DNA of 64,000 bases from assembly GCA_037043455.1 (NCBI GenBank), contig JAWPHD010000292.1, forward strand, positions 124,001 to 188,000, in the 5' to 3' direction. Made by a program: the position numbers and the translations under genes. Below are positions 1 through 10,329 of the stretch, one piece after another (within the stretch, counting starts at the first letter, position 1; the number at the start of each line of letters is the position of its first letter). The notes beneath the pieces were generated by a model. The model had not been told where the DNA came from and ran no database searches. It worked only from the letters and a program-made list of their open reading frames with translations. This stretch comes from Cyrtodaria siliqua. Taxonomy: Eukaryota; Mollusca; Bivalvia; Adapedonta; Hiatellidae.

Positions 1-144
1 TCACGAAGATACAAATTCTCATGTAATCTTCACACATAAAAAGATAACTTGCAGATCCAAGCTCGACAGTTATACAAACATAATCACATAAACGATTATA
101 AGATACGAATTCCTGAAATATTTCATGTCAATAAATTAAAATTC

Positions 145-1276
145 TCTCGTTTCGTTCCGTTTCGCAAAGTACCAATACCTGTGTGGGTATTGGTACTTTG
201 CGAAACGGAACGAAACGAGATAGGGAAAGCTAATTTGGTTATATGTATTATGTAATTCAAGATGCTGACAAGTAAGAATTAAAAAAAAAAATAGAAGGAG
301 AATCAAATTTCATTACAAGCAGTTACATGCAAGGAAATATGCGAAAAGTATTCCCTTCACGAAGATACAAATTCTCATGAAATCTTCACACATAAAAAGA
401 TAACTTGCAGATCCAAGCTCGACAGTTATACAAACATGCACACATTTAATGATTATCCGATATTCCTGAAAATTTCATGTCAATAAATTAAAATTCTCTC
501 GTTTCGTTCCGTTTCGCAAAGTACCAATACCTGTGTGGGTATTGGTACTTTGCGAAACGGAACGAAACGAGATAGGGAAAGCTAATTTGGTTATATGTAT
601 TATGTAATTCAAGATGCTGACAAGTAAGAATTAAAAAAAAAAATAGAAGGAGAATCAAATTGCATTACAAGCAGTTACATGCAAGGAAATATGCGAAAAG
701 TATTCCCTTCACGAAGATACAAATTCTCATGTAATCTTCACACATAAAAAGATAACTTGCAGATCCAAGCTCGACAGTTATACAAACATGCACACATTTA
801 ATGATTATCCGATATTCCTGAAAATTTCATGTCAATAAATTAAAATTCTCTCGTTTCGTTCCGTTTCGCAAAGTACCAATACCTGTGTGGGTATTGGTAC
901 TTTGCGAAACGGAACGAAACGAGATAGGGAAAGCTAATTTGGTTATATGTATTATGTAATTCAAGATGCTGACAAGTAAGAATTAAAAAAAAAAATAGAA
1001 GGAGAATCAAATTTCATTACAAGCAGTTACATGCAAGGAAATATGCGAAAAGTATTCCCTTCACGAAGATACAAATTCTCATGTAATCTTCACACATAAA
1101 AAGATAACTTGCAGACCCAAGCTCGACAGTTATACAAACATGCACACATTTAATGATTATCCGATATTCCTGAAAATTTCATGTCAATAAATTAAAATTC
1201 TCTCGTTTCGTTCCGTTTCGCAAAGTACCAATACCTGTGTGGGTATTGGTACTTTGCGAAACGGAACGAAACGAGA
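145..1276. repeat. 76-bp palindromes, copies 1-4
   Basis: Copies lie at 145-220, 497-572, 849-924 and 1201-1276. In each, two 35-bp arms starting TCTCGTTTCGTTCCGTTTCG are perfect reverse complements around a 6-base loop reading tgtgtg. The DNA could extrude as a cruciform and a transcript would fold into a long hairpin. The arms contain short steps of the form TTTCG/TTCCG. Whether this is a remnant of a fold-back transposon or a functional part of the satellite cannot be told from the sequence. Confidence 0.95.
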
Positions 1277-1554
1277 TAGGGAAAGCTAATTTGGTTATAT
1301 GTATTATGTAATTCAAGATGCTGACAAGTAAGAATTAAAAAAAAAATAGAAGGAGAATCAAATTTCATTACAAGCAGTTACATGCAAAGAAATATATTGC
1401 GAAAAGTATTTCCTTCACGAACATACAAATTATCCTGTAATCTTTACACATAAAAATGTAACTTGCAGATCCAAGCTCGACGGTAATACAAACATGTACA
1501 CATAAATGAGTATCCGATATTCCTGAAATATTTCATGTTAATAAATTAAAATTC

Positions 1555-1630
1555 TCTCGTTTCGTTCCGTTTCGCAAAGTACCAATACCCACACAGGTAT
1601 TGGTACTTTGCGAAACGGAACGAAACGAGA
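1555..1630. repeat. 76-bp palindrome, copy 5, loop inverted
   Basis: The arms are the same as in copies 1-4, but the centre reads CCCACACAGG instead of CCTGTGTGGG, which is its reverse complement. The palindrome has therefore flipped relative to the flanking unit, which keeps its orientation. Confidence 0.9.
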
Positions 1631-1776
1631 GAGGAAAGGCTAATTTTGTTATATATATGTATAAGTAATTAAAGATGTTGACAACTACAAATTAAAAAAC
1701 AAATAGGTTGAATTAAGTAGAATCAAATTTAATAACACCCAGTTACATGCAAGGAAATATGCAAAACGTATTCCCT

Positions 1777-2770
1777 TCACAAACATACACATTCTCCTAT
1801 CATCTCTAAACATAAAAAGACGACTTGCAGATCCAGGCTCGGCAATTATACATACATACAACCATAAATTATTATTCGATATGTGCGGCTCTATTGCATG
1901 TCGAGGTATCTTATGAAGGTACATGCATCTATGAATGTACGTATGCATGTACATGGATACGGTGTGTTGCATGGTACCAGTAATTTCCGACTATGGCTTT
2001 GTTAAGCCGTCGCGAATTGCTTGAAAAAAAAACGACTTACAGATCCAGTCTCAACCATTACTGTACATGCAAGCATAAACGATTATTAGATATGAATTCC
2101 TGAAATATTTCATGTAAATATATTAAAATTTTCTCGTTCCGTTTCGTTTCGCAAAGTACCAATACCCGTGTGGGTATTGGTACTTTGCGTAACGAAACGA
2201 AACAAGACAAAGTCTATTTCATTTATTTGTGTTTTGATTTTGCGTATCATGAGTTCAATCAGACATTATACATCATTTGACAGCTTATGTTTACAAGACT
2301 TTATATATACCCGGGACATCATATAGCCTAAGGAATGCTCTGGTCCAACTTCGTACTAGTTTGCTTGTTAGCAGATGTATGCATTTATAATCATACAGTG
2401 TTATGCTCTTAACTACTATGAATTTATTTCAAAGAAAAGGTAGGGTTTTATTCCTTTTCACCGATATATCTAACCCTTTTTAATTTTTGTTTCGTTCCGT
2501 TTCGCAAAATACCAATACCCGTGTGGGTAATGGTACTTTGCGTAACGGAACGAAACAAGATTTTAACACGTTATATACTTGATGTTTTGCGCATCATGAG
2601 TTTCTTCGGACATTATACATCATTCGACAACTGATGTTTATACAGGGTTCGTGTATTTTACTATTATATATTGATTTTTAAAATTTAAATTTAATTTTTT
2701 AATTCCCCCATATTGTGCCCCTCGTTCCGTTTCGTTTCGTTCCGTTCCGTTTCGCAAAGTACCAATAGCC
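1777..2770. repeat. Diverged satellite units and stray palindromes
   Basis: A sixth unit starts at 1777 and loses similarity near 1885. A unit fragment resumes at about 2030 ('cgacttacagatccag'). Palindromes recur at 2132-2207 (76 bp, loop cgtgtg-like, some arm mismatches) and about 2486-2560 (more mismatches). A single arm lies at about 2716-2767 ('gtttcgcaaagtaccaata'). The flanks of the last two are not recognisable satellite. Confidence 0.85.
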
Positions 2771-3426
2771 GACTATTGTGAACATATGAAGATTGTCATG
2801 TCATTTTCTTTACCTTAAAAAATACACGTACCAACTGACTCGACATCCGCAACCTTACATATAAACTGCGGTAGTGTCCACATTTTTTTATTATTTGATC
2901 TGTGAATAGGCGAACGGGCTCGGTAAAACGAAAGACACTGTTCGCACATTTTTTCTTTATGTTTAAAAGTATCGAACTAGTCGGGCTCATCACTCTGGAA
3001 GGAAAATTACACATTGCGGGCAGAGTTACCTCCCATTCTACTTGCTGTGTCCGGGAGCGGCGGGCATACTCTTGTGCTTAGACAGAAATGAATTAGATAG
3101 AATGGGGATATTAAATGTTGCCTATAGAGATGGGATACGATTTGTACATTTGTTTAATCCACCTGGTCATGCTCCCCTCCCGGGTCATTGTCATAGACTG
3201 AGTTAAACCGATAGCCCAGTGAGGAACACATTTGGGTTAATAGTAATTATCGAAATATTTCAATGTATTTCCCACCTTACCAGTCCCTCGGATGACACTT
3301 AAATCCAAGATCTCCGCATTCAATAAATGTACCACAAACTACTTATCCAGAATAGACCACACCTAATTGTCCAACTTGGGGTTCTCCCTTGGTTGATGTA
3401 TGCTGGAGTGACTATACACCTTCGAA
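2771..3426. other. No gene seen
   Basis: The stretch is unremarkable AT-rich sequence. It has no recognised repeat, splice-flanked exon or RNA gene, and the open frame on the minus strand at 2796-3014 resembles nothing I know. Confidence 0.5.
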
Positions 3427-3493
3427 TCACACATACACATACACACACCTGCACGCACGCACGCACGAACGCACACACACACACACACACATA
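3427..3493. repeat. (CA)n microsatellite
   Basis: Imperfect CA dinucleotide run, interrupted by several 'gcacgcacg' steps around 3451-3473. Confidence 0.95.
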
Positions 3494-3631
3494 CTTTACC
3501 GCTTGGTAATTGATAACTGCTTCAAGATTGCCGCATGTCCCTTTAAAAAACAGACATATATTTCTCTGCATGATCTTTTGTTTGCATACAGTACCACTCA
3601 TAGTTTAGAGGTGAGTCTTACTTTATGCTTG

Positions 3632-3885
3632 GTCTCCGTGGTCGAGAGGGTAAAGACGCTGCGTTTGAAACTTTCTCGCATCTCACCGCCGCGGGTTCGA
3701 ATCCCATCGGGAGTTCGACTTGTAAGTGAGAAAGAGTCGATTCTTACGGATAGTGGGAGGTATACAGTACTGGTTCTACCCAGGAGTGAGTTTGGTGGTC
3801 TGCCTTCACCACAAAACAATCGACCGTCATACATAGTCTAAAATGTGCTGGAAAATGGCGTCAAACACCAAACAAGAAAACAACT
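3632..3885 (+). mobile_element. tRNA-derived SINE (family A)
   Basis: The head (3632-3718) is tRNA-like. It has an A box TGGTCGAGAGG and a perfect B box GGTTCGAATCC at a spacing suited to a class II (Ser/Leu-like) tRNA, so RNA polymerase III could have transcribed it. A tRNA-unrelated body follows ('tcgattcttacggat', 'ctggttctacccagga', 'gaccgtcata'), ending in an A-rich tail. A second copy with the same body is at 48651-48898, which proves it is a dispersed element and not a tRNA gene. Tail and body suggest a molluscan SINE. I do not assign a named family. Confidence 0.85.
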
Positions 3886-4458
3886 TCATGCGTCACCAAA
3901 ATACGTATTGTTTGATCAGACAGACTATAAACAATAGTGTTGACTGTGAACTTTTCATACATACGTTATTGTTCCGAAGATGTCATATACACTACTATGA
4001 AAATTCCACATAGACAATGTATTGTTTACGGTGAAACTTTCCTATATTATTTTCGAAATTTAGCATAACAAGACGCTTTTGACAGCATAACAAGACGCGT
4101 TTGACTGTGTGATGATGACAATGATGAAAGTTTGACGTCAAACAAATTGACCGTCATCACATTATTTTCCATTCTCAGTTATATATAATGTCCTTTCGCA
4201 GAGGAATTCTCCAATAAAAAATATCCAACAATAAGTCGTTTATAGTAACGGCTGTTTATTTCCAGAGAAGTCACCACATTTGCCACAGGTATCGGAAAAG
4301 AGACAGGCAACTGACGAATGTAAAAAAAAAATGACTCAGTACTTGGATGGTTTGACGATTAATACGGAGAGCTTTTTCGAATGACAGACTTCCGTTGAGG
4401 TACTCTGTTCAAAAGATAAACGTAAAACGGCGCTGGAACCAATGTTTTGTCTAGTTGG
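3886..4458. other. No gene seen; 22-bp direct duplication
   Basis: Non-coding sequence. A 22-bp word ('agcataacaagacgc..') is directly repeated at 4062-4083 and 4084-4105. Confidence 0.6.
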
Positions 4459-4755
4459 ATTGAATTGAATTGGGTTTTAAGGCGCACCAACACATGAAAG
4501 GTTATATGGCGCCTAACATGCATGAACATGCCAGGCTCATCCTGAATATGGAAAATGGGCCTAGAACCTTCTCACCCTGAACTGCGGAGTTGCTGCAAAT
4601 TCTATCGTAGAAACTCCATTGGCGCAGGAGCCACGTTTATTGTTTTCTGCCACTGCTCTTTTGATGTGAGCGAGATGGTACCTGAAACAATGCAGGGATC
4701 ATGATGAAGACCTTTAATGAACATGAACAAAAAATGATAAAATTAACATGAATTT
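4459..4755 (-). mobile_element. Dispersed repeat family X (SINE-like)
   Basis: Read on the minus strand, the element ends with a 3' tail 'tgttggtgcgccttaaaa' followed by repeated AATTC. Other copies are at 9894-10200 (same orientation) and 30005-30160 (opposite orientation, truncated). The body includes 'gaaccttctcaccctgaac' on the plus strand. No tRNA boxes are clear. The tail is shared with SINE family B, so family X was probably copied by the same reverse transcriptase. Confidence 0.8.
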
Positions 4756-5413
4756 CGGGGGATTCTACCCCTCTGCCTACTTCTCCAAAAGAATCTGCAG
4801 TGGCCCTAGTATTTGCCCCGTGACCAAACGGGGCCCCCGGAAACCTAGACGATAGTTTCTCCTGTTAACATGTCCCGCCAAAGTGGGGGGTGGGGGGTTG
4901 GGGGGGGGGGGGGGAGAATTTATATAGGTAACTGTAAATCGCTGTTAGAAATACATTTGCACAAGGAAATTGAGATTATTAGTATTTTGTCAAAGGATGA
5001 GGCCCGTCCCATAAAGAGTGTATACTAATGTAGTAAAAATTATAACCGTTTTGCATTTCATGTGCACTTGTATATATGTTAAAACAACTATGTATATATG
5101 GATTTTCTTAAAAGACCCGTGTTAACAATTAATAGTTTCTGTATTTTTAGCACAATATATTCTATTATCAGTTAGTTCTCTGCCATGTTTTAGTAAATCT
5201 CAAATGTAAGAAACTCATCGGGACTTCAAAATTCAAAAATCGTTGTCATCTGTCAGTGTTTTTGAACACCTGTGCCGAAGGCTCGTGATGTTTTGGAATC
5301 ACTCTTCCTCCGTCGTCCGTCCGTTGTCCGTCGTCGTCGTTATATTTTGCTCCTGACGACTTCTTGTCGGAAACCGCTTGTCGGAATTCAACCAAATCTT
5401 ATATGAATTCATT
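4756..5413. other. No gene seen; poly-G tract
   Basis: A plus-strand G-run (about 4884-4914, broken by three T) could form a G-quadruplex. A 'ccgtcgtccgtccg' motif at 5310-5340 belongs to the edge of a common dispersed repeat. Nothing coding is recognised. Confidence 0.6.
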
Positions 5414-5683
5414 AAACTGGATTTTATAGTTGCACCAACAGCTGCACCAACAGCTAAGGTCATTTGGCGACATTCCAGCTTTTTATTGGTGGAGGAAGAC
5501 CCCAGGTGCAAACCCGGGCATTTTTTTCGTGCACGGGCGCGCAGCTGAGTAGAACCACCGACGTTCAGCTGGACAGCCTGATACTCACACACTAAACAGT
5601 CCTGGCCCCATGTAGAATCGAACCCACAGCGGTGAGGGACATGTGATTTCAAGTCTGAGACCACTCGACCACGGACGACCCCA
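5414..5683 (-). mobile_element. tRNA-derived SINE (family B), near full length
   Basis: On the minus strand the tRNA-like head (5683 to about 5611) has an A box TGGTCGAGTGG and a B box GGGTTCGATTC. The body has 'ccaggactgtttagtgtg', 'gcacctggggtcttcctcc' and 'ccaataaaaagctgg'. The 3' end is 'gttggtgcaactataaaatcc'. A short internal duplication of 'gctgcaccaaca' is present near 5430-5452. The head differs from family A, so this is a separate SINE. The open frame at 5299-5736 is only a shadow of the element. Confidence 0.85.
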
Positions 5684-5739
5684 AGTTTATGTGAAGCATC
5701 ATTATATGTTTGTTCGAGTGGTGCACCTGAGGTCATAAA

Positions 5740-6030
5740 TGCCCCCGCAATGAGGCTTATCAGTTTCGTTTAACAAATCTTAAAAAATCTTCTGCAAAAA
5801 TACAAGATATAGAGCTGTGATATTTTGCATGTAGCATCGTCTTATGGTCCTCTGACTAGTTTGTTCTAATGGTGACCCTGAGGTCAAATTTCGACCCGCT
5901 CCAGTGTCCTAATCATTCACGAATTCTAATCAAGCATACTTTTTGAGTTATGCTCCGGACAAAAAGTGTGACGCACGGACACACGGACGGACGGGAAAAG
6001 CGGCGACTATATGCTCCCCCATAATAAATA
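5740..6030 (+). repeat. Dispersed repeat ('ggtgaccctgaggtcaaat')
   Basis: The block has a core 'ggtcctctgactagtttgttc..ggtgaccctgaggtcaaat' and ends with 'gacggacgggaaaagcggcgactatatgctccccc'-type sequence (5985-6020). A related core lies at 24660-24740. Such tails with GGAC steps are frequent in bivalve genomes (from memory). No coding potential. Confidence 0.7.
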
Positions 6031-6476
6031 ATCTAGTGTTTTTAGTTACAATATATTTTATATAAAAAACTAAGGTAATAGTAAATGAAAAGAAAAAAAC
6101 TGATGGGGCCTCAATATAATGTCTCTGTGGTAATCAGTCAGCGAGAAGTAAGCAGTTAAAAAGCATGCTATCCATGATTTCAACGACTACATTTAGTTGG
6201 GAAATGTGTCTTTAAGTGGAGAATTCATTATGTGCTAATATAACGGGCTTGAACATTAAGTGGGTAGAAGCATAGACGGAAAATACCGACGAACAAAAAA
6301 AAAGCTCAGGTGTTGGGTTCTGTAAGCCGTCTTGATGAGTTGAGTATATGTGCCGATTTATTTCAAAATCCCTCAATGCATGTGAGAGTTATACAGCGGA
6401 CACGAACATTGTAACGGAGGATGAACGGGCGAACGTACGGACAAGGCCAACAATAATTAAGTAATAAACAAAAGTA
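6031..6476. other. No gene seen
   Basis: AT-rich sequence without a recognised feature. It may include undetectably decayed 5' sequence of the LINE that follows. Confidence 0.5.
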
Positions 6477-7259
6477 AAGCTTGTCTATAATATTAATATT
6501 ATTTTCGATACAGGTTGCTTTCTGGAAAGTTGTTCAAAGGGTTTTATGATTCCGTTACATAAAAAGGCGATATTAACTCTGTTAACAATTACAGGGGAAT
6601 TGTATGAGTAAAATATTTACAAGCATTTTGAATACTCTTCAGCTTTTCGATGCTTTTGTGGCATCAATATTAAATTTATGGGGAGTGAAATATGGGGGCT
6701 TACAAAATCAAAGATATTGAGAGAATACAGTTAACATTTTGTAAAATTATTTTAAGTGTTAAACTTACCACAAGTATTTACGGAGAGCTCTCTCGTTACC
6801 CCTTATACATTAATAGATATGTAAAAATGATCAAATATTGGTATAAACTAGTGTCTACGGACATTATATTAAAAGAAATATATAAGGATTTGTTATAAAG
6901 GCGCGACGAATTGGCTAACTTATGTAAGGTTTATTCTAAACAGTAACGGTTTTAATAATGTCTGGGATAATCCCATGAGTGTTAGTTCTAAATTATTTCC
7001 TCCAATATTTAAACAAAGATTAATAGATGCAACAATGGAGATCTGATATAGAAGGCAGTGGAGTTTTAACGCTATATAAAGTGATGAAAGAAAATTTTGA
7101 TTTTAAAATATATCTAGAAACAGTATGCTCCAAACAATGAAGAAGTGGTATATCAAAAATAAGATTATCCTCTCATTGTTTTAGAATAGAAATAGGGATA
7201 TTCTCTAGAGGGAGAACAGAGGGAAACGAAAGAGTGCGAAATTTGTAACACTGATATTG

Positions 7260-7446
7260 ATTGAATTGGATTTTATAGTCGCACCAACAGCTCAGGTCAT
7301 ACGGCGACTTTCCAGCTTCCATTGGTGGAGGAAAACCCCAGGTGCCCCTCCGGGCAATTTTCGTGCACGGGTGGGCACCTGGGTAGAACCACCGACTTTC
7401 CGCAAGCCAGCTGGATAGCTTCCTCACATAAAGATTCCTAGGCCCC
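7260..7446 (-). mobile_element. SINE family B, 5'-truncated, nested in the LINE
   Basis: The sequence matches the body and 3' tail of the SINE at 5414-5683 (plus strand: 'ttgaattggattttatagtcgcaccaacag' region, then 'ggtggaggaaaacccc'). The tRNA-like head is missing. LINE coding sequence stops at its left edge and resumes at its right edge, so it inserted after the LINE. Confidence 0.85.
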
Positions 7447-7820
7447 ACTAACATTAGAAACAAATATATTCCTAAATATTACATAACTAGACCAAGGATG
7501 TTTAAATTGGTGGAATTGTTGCAGTCATTAAACAAATATATAATGCTTAGGTTAAGAACATTTAATTCTGATGCGCTTGTATTAAGGCTTTCTACATACA
7601 ATTTAACAGACTAAAAATAACTAGATATTTTATTTCAGAACATCTTCGTTTATCATTGACTACCATAGTATGTGGGTTTTTTTGTTTAAATATGTATAAA
7701 GAAAAGAAAAACGTAATGATTATTTTGTTGTATATGCAATGTTAAAATCTGTCACGTGTGTGTATATTATAATTGTCATCTATTTGTAATGATGAAACAC
7801 AGTAATAGTTTAAGTCAATA

Positions 7821-7821
<1 letters not shown>

Positions 7822-7885
<64 letters not shown>

Positions 7886-7899
7886 CTGTCTGTCTGTCT
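7822..7899. repeat. (CT)n then (TGTC)n run
   Basis: About 29 CT dinucleotides followed by four TGTC steps. It directly follows 'caataaag', so it may be the expanded 3' tail of the LINE. Confidence 0.95.
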
Positions 7900-7935
7900 A
7901 ATTGGGGTGTAACGAAACCTCCGGTTAGAAATGTC

Positions 7936-8029
7936 GGCACCGGAGTCATTCATTTTTTCCTATGTTCAATATGAATTCTCGGTTAAACGTGAATGGTCAA
8001 GATAATGCAAAACGAATGACTCCGGTACC
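7936..8029. repeat. Short inverted repeat
   Basis: Arms of 16-17 bp (GGCACCGGAGTCATTC at 7936 and its near complement ending at 8029) enclose about 60 bp. It could be the ends of a very small MITE. No target duplication was found. Confidence 0.5.
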
Positions 8030-8326
8030 AATATGGCTTACCCTGGGGTATAGCAAACCTCGAAAAGTTCCTTCCTTGAACCATTCATGTTTTACTTTAA
8101 AAAAAAAACTTTCGGTGTTTTTTTTTAAGTAAAACAGATCAAATTTGCTAGGAGTCAATATTTTACAGGGGTCATATTTCTACGTGTGAGGGGTTGTAAT
8201 ATTACTGGCTTTCTCGAAACATTCATTCCACGACAGAACAAATTATATTATTACACAGCATTTTGACCGGGGGTTATTTTACTACATATCACAATGATCC
8301 GGAGTTCATTCTTTTATAGGTGTCGA

Positions 8327-8447
8327 TATTTTTTCCTTACACCGGCAGAATACTATTTTTTCCTTACACCGGCGGAATACTATTTTATTTTTTCCTTACA
8401 CCGGCGGAATACTATTTTTTCCTTACACCGGCAGAATACTATTTTTT
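8327..8447. repeat. 27-bp tandem repeat
   Basis: About four imperfect copies of 'ttttttccttacaccggcggaatac', with G/A variation in the cggc(g/a)gaat step. Confidence 0.85.
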
Positions 8448-9893
8448 GTTTTGTTCAAAAGCATTTGCAATAATGGATGGATAATGCTTTCAGTCCAATA
8501 CATTATTTAATGGTACTTTTGATTGTTCGCTTTCTTTGAGGCAATCATAAAAAGGACATCATTTCCACATATTTAGTACTTAACTTCTTCCCCCGCTTCC
8601 GTTAAAAATAATTCCTAAACCATCTTCCCTTTAATCAAGACACAACAAAACAACAGCAAACTCAAAATATTATCGTATTTATTTAGAGATTGATGTGACA
8701 AACCGCAGAACGTGCTAATTATAACTGTGATGTTATCGACTCCCTTTCACAGTCACTCCTGTTCTCTTCAGTAATATTGCCCTCACCACGTCATCGGTAC
8801 TTGTTTTTAATTGTATGACTGCTGTGATTATATAAACAGTGATATGTTGATGTTTTCTGCATTAAGCTGAGGATTGTTTTTCCGTTGGAATGACGTATGT
8901 CAATTATGTAGAAAATGGAATATTCCAAGAAGCATGGGGTGATCAAATGGCAATTTTTATCATTTGTTTGTTCGTTATGACGGGGATCACGATTAAAGTG
9001 ACTATCCCACCATCAACAGGCACACTTTACAATGGATGTATACCGTTTCTAAACCTACGGACGACGAGTTGTATCCATAGAGTTGCATGTATAACGTATA
9101 TAATTACATATTTTTGGAAATCCGAACTCTATAGACACAATTATAAATGGCTTAAGCCAGCCAAGCCATAAACCCAAAACTGGAACATTGAATTAAGAGT
9201 TACCAACTTATAACTCATTCTTACGCATATTTAAACTCGTTTTTTTTTTTAAGAAACCTTAAATAAACCTACACTTTTAATCGGCATATATACAATCTTT
9301 TTGTAACCTGAACAACTGGATTGGGTTTGGATAAACGATTTTGTAGAGAAATTGTGTCGTTATTTGGCGGGTTAGCCTTTAAGGATTCATTAATACGAAA
9401 AATACGAAAAATTTCAAAAGAGCATTAAACTTGTATTTTAACACACTACCAATGGAATATGCCGCTGTAATGAAGTAAAGCGATCGGGTGTTCATTATAC
9501 TTCATGAAATATTAACCCCCGGTAATTTATTTTGCTGTCGGAGACTCTTTCGTAAAAGGCAGTAATATAATAATAACCTCCCACACGTATAAAAAGACCG
9601 CCATAACAGTGTATTTCATAACAAGTGGCCCGGTCTCTTTTTTTGCTGTCGTATTTATGAAAGCATTACATCTCATCACAGGTATATTTCTTTTTCCCGG
9701 TGTAACTGGAAAATACTGGACCGGGAAAAAACTGGACGGAAGATACACTGCGCATGCGCGTATTTTAAAGTCAATGCAAATGTACAATGCGGAATCATAG
9801 AAATTGTACACACCAGCTGCCAGTGGGAACTTCGTATACTTTCCCTTATTATTTTGTACGATGACTGCATTAATATAATAGTCTGGATAAACT
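8448..9893. other. No gene recognised
   Basis: A 93-codon open frame at 8890-9171 on the plus strand has no family resemblance and no good context, so it is not called. A short stretch at 9708-9740 ('ccgggaaaaaactggac' preceded by 'ggaaaatactgga') matches the core of the satellite that begins at 10330. A TGCGCATGCGC palindrome at about 9749 is a possible NRF-1-type site with no gene beside it. Confidence 0.5.
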
Positions 9894-10200
9894 CAAGGCG
9901 CACCAACACATGAAATTATATGGCGCCTAATAGACATGAACATGCCAGGCTCATCATCCATGTACAAGGAGATAAGATATGGAGAATGGGCCTAGGACCT
10001 TCTCACATTGAACGTCAGAGTTGCTGCAAATTCTATTATAGTCACTCCATTTACGCTGAAGCCACGTTTATTGTTTTCCTGCCACTGCTCTTAGTGATGT
10101 GGACGAGATGGCACCTGAAACAATGCAGGGGTCAAGATGAACACTTTAATGAGCATGAACAAAAAATGACAAAATGAATATGAATGGGGGTGAGGTCCTA
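9894..10200 (-). mobile_element. Dispersed repeat family X, second copy
   Basis: It matches 4459-4755 over most of its length, with the same 'aaggcgcaccaacacatgaaa' edge on the left and 'catgaacaaaaaatgacaaaatg' sequence on the right. The pentamer tail is largely missing. Confidence 0.8.
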
Positions 10201-10329
10201 CCCCTCTGCATGTGAAGGTGTGTTTGAAGTTGCAGCGGTTGTATTCTACCCAGGCAACCACACGGGTAGCTGGATAGTTAACCTTAATGTAGTTGTATAC
10301 AAACCCATTATATAATTAATTCTCATATA

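Larger units (their letters stand above)
1..1776. repeat. ~354-bp satellite, five units
   Basis: Five head-to-tail units begin at 1, 357, 709, 1061 and 1415, each with 'tcacgaa(g/c)atacaaatt'. The spacings are 356, 352, 352 and 354 bp, then 362 to a diverged sixth start at 1777. The first four units are nearly identical and the fifth has more changes. Every unit carries a perfect or near-perfect palindrome. No unit has a convincing coding frame. Confidence 0.95.
6477..7899 (+). pseudogene. Decayed non-LTR retrotransposon (LINE) reverse transcriptase
   Basis: The remains of the reverse-transcriptase ORF run through several frames. Residues read FDTGCFLESCSKGFMIPLHKK (6507-6569 region), then, after a frameshift, GDINSVNNYRGIV and SKIFTSILNT, which together are the start of the RT domain. 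A deletion of the catalytic core follows. Then come LFDAFVASILN (from about 6642), KDIERIQLTFCKIILSVK and ELSRYPLYINRYVKMIKYWYK (6710-6850), NWLTYVRFILNSNGF (6909-6953), and a cysteine-poor tail (ISKIRLSSHCFRIEIG, about 7157-7205). The last part resumes after the nested SINE with RNKYIPKYYITRPRMFKLVEL and ends at a stop near 7613. A short 3' UTR with AATAAA (about 7817) leads into the CT-rich run. The element is 5' truncated, frameshifted and certainly inactive. The clade is not resolved. Confidence 0.88.

Noticed and set aside
3632..3718. A tRNA gene (Ser/Leu-like)
   Set aside because: A and B boxes are present, but a second copy at 48651 shares the non-tRNA body, so it is a SINE head. No clean cloverleaf or anticodon arm was established.
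8890..9171. 93-codon plus-strand frame with a hydrophobic stretch
   Set aside because: No family resemblance, no splice or promoter context, and AT-rich composition typical of chance frames here.
9749..9760. NRF-1-like TGCGCATGCGC promoter site (also near 41836)
   Set aside because: No gene start or other promoter element is seen beside either site.
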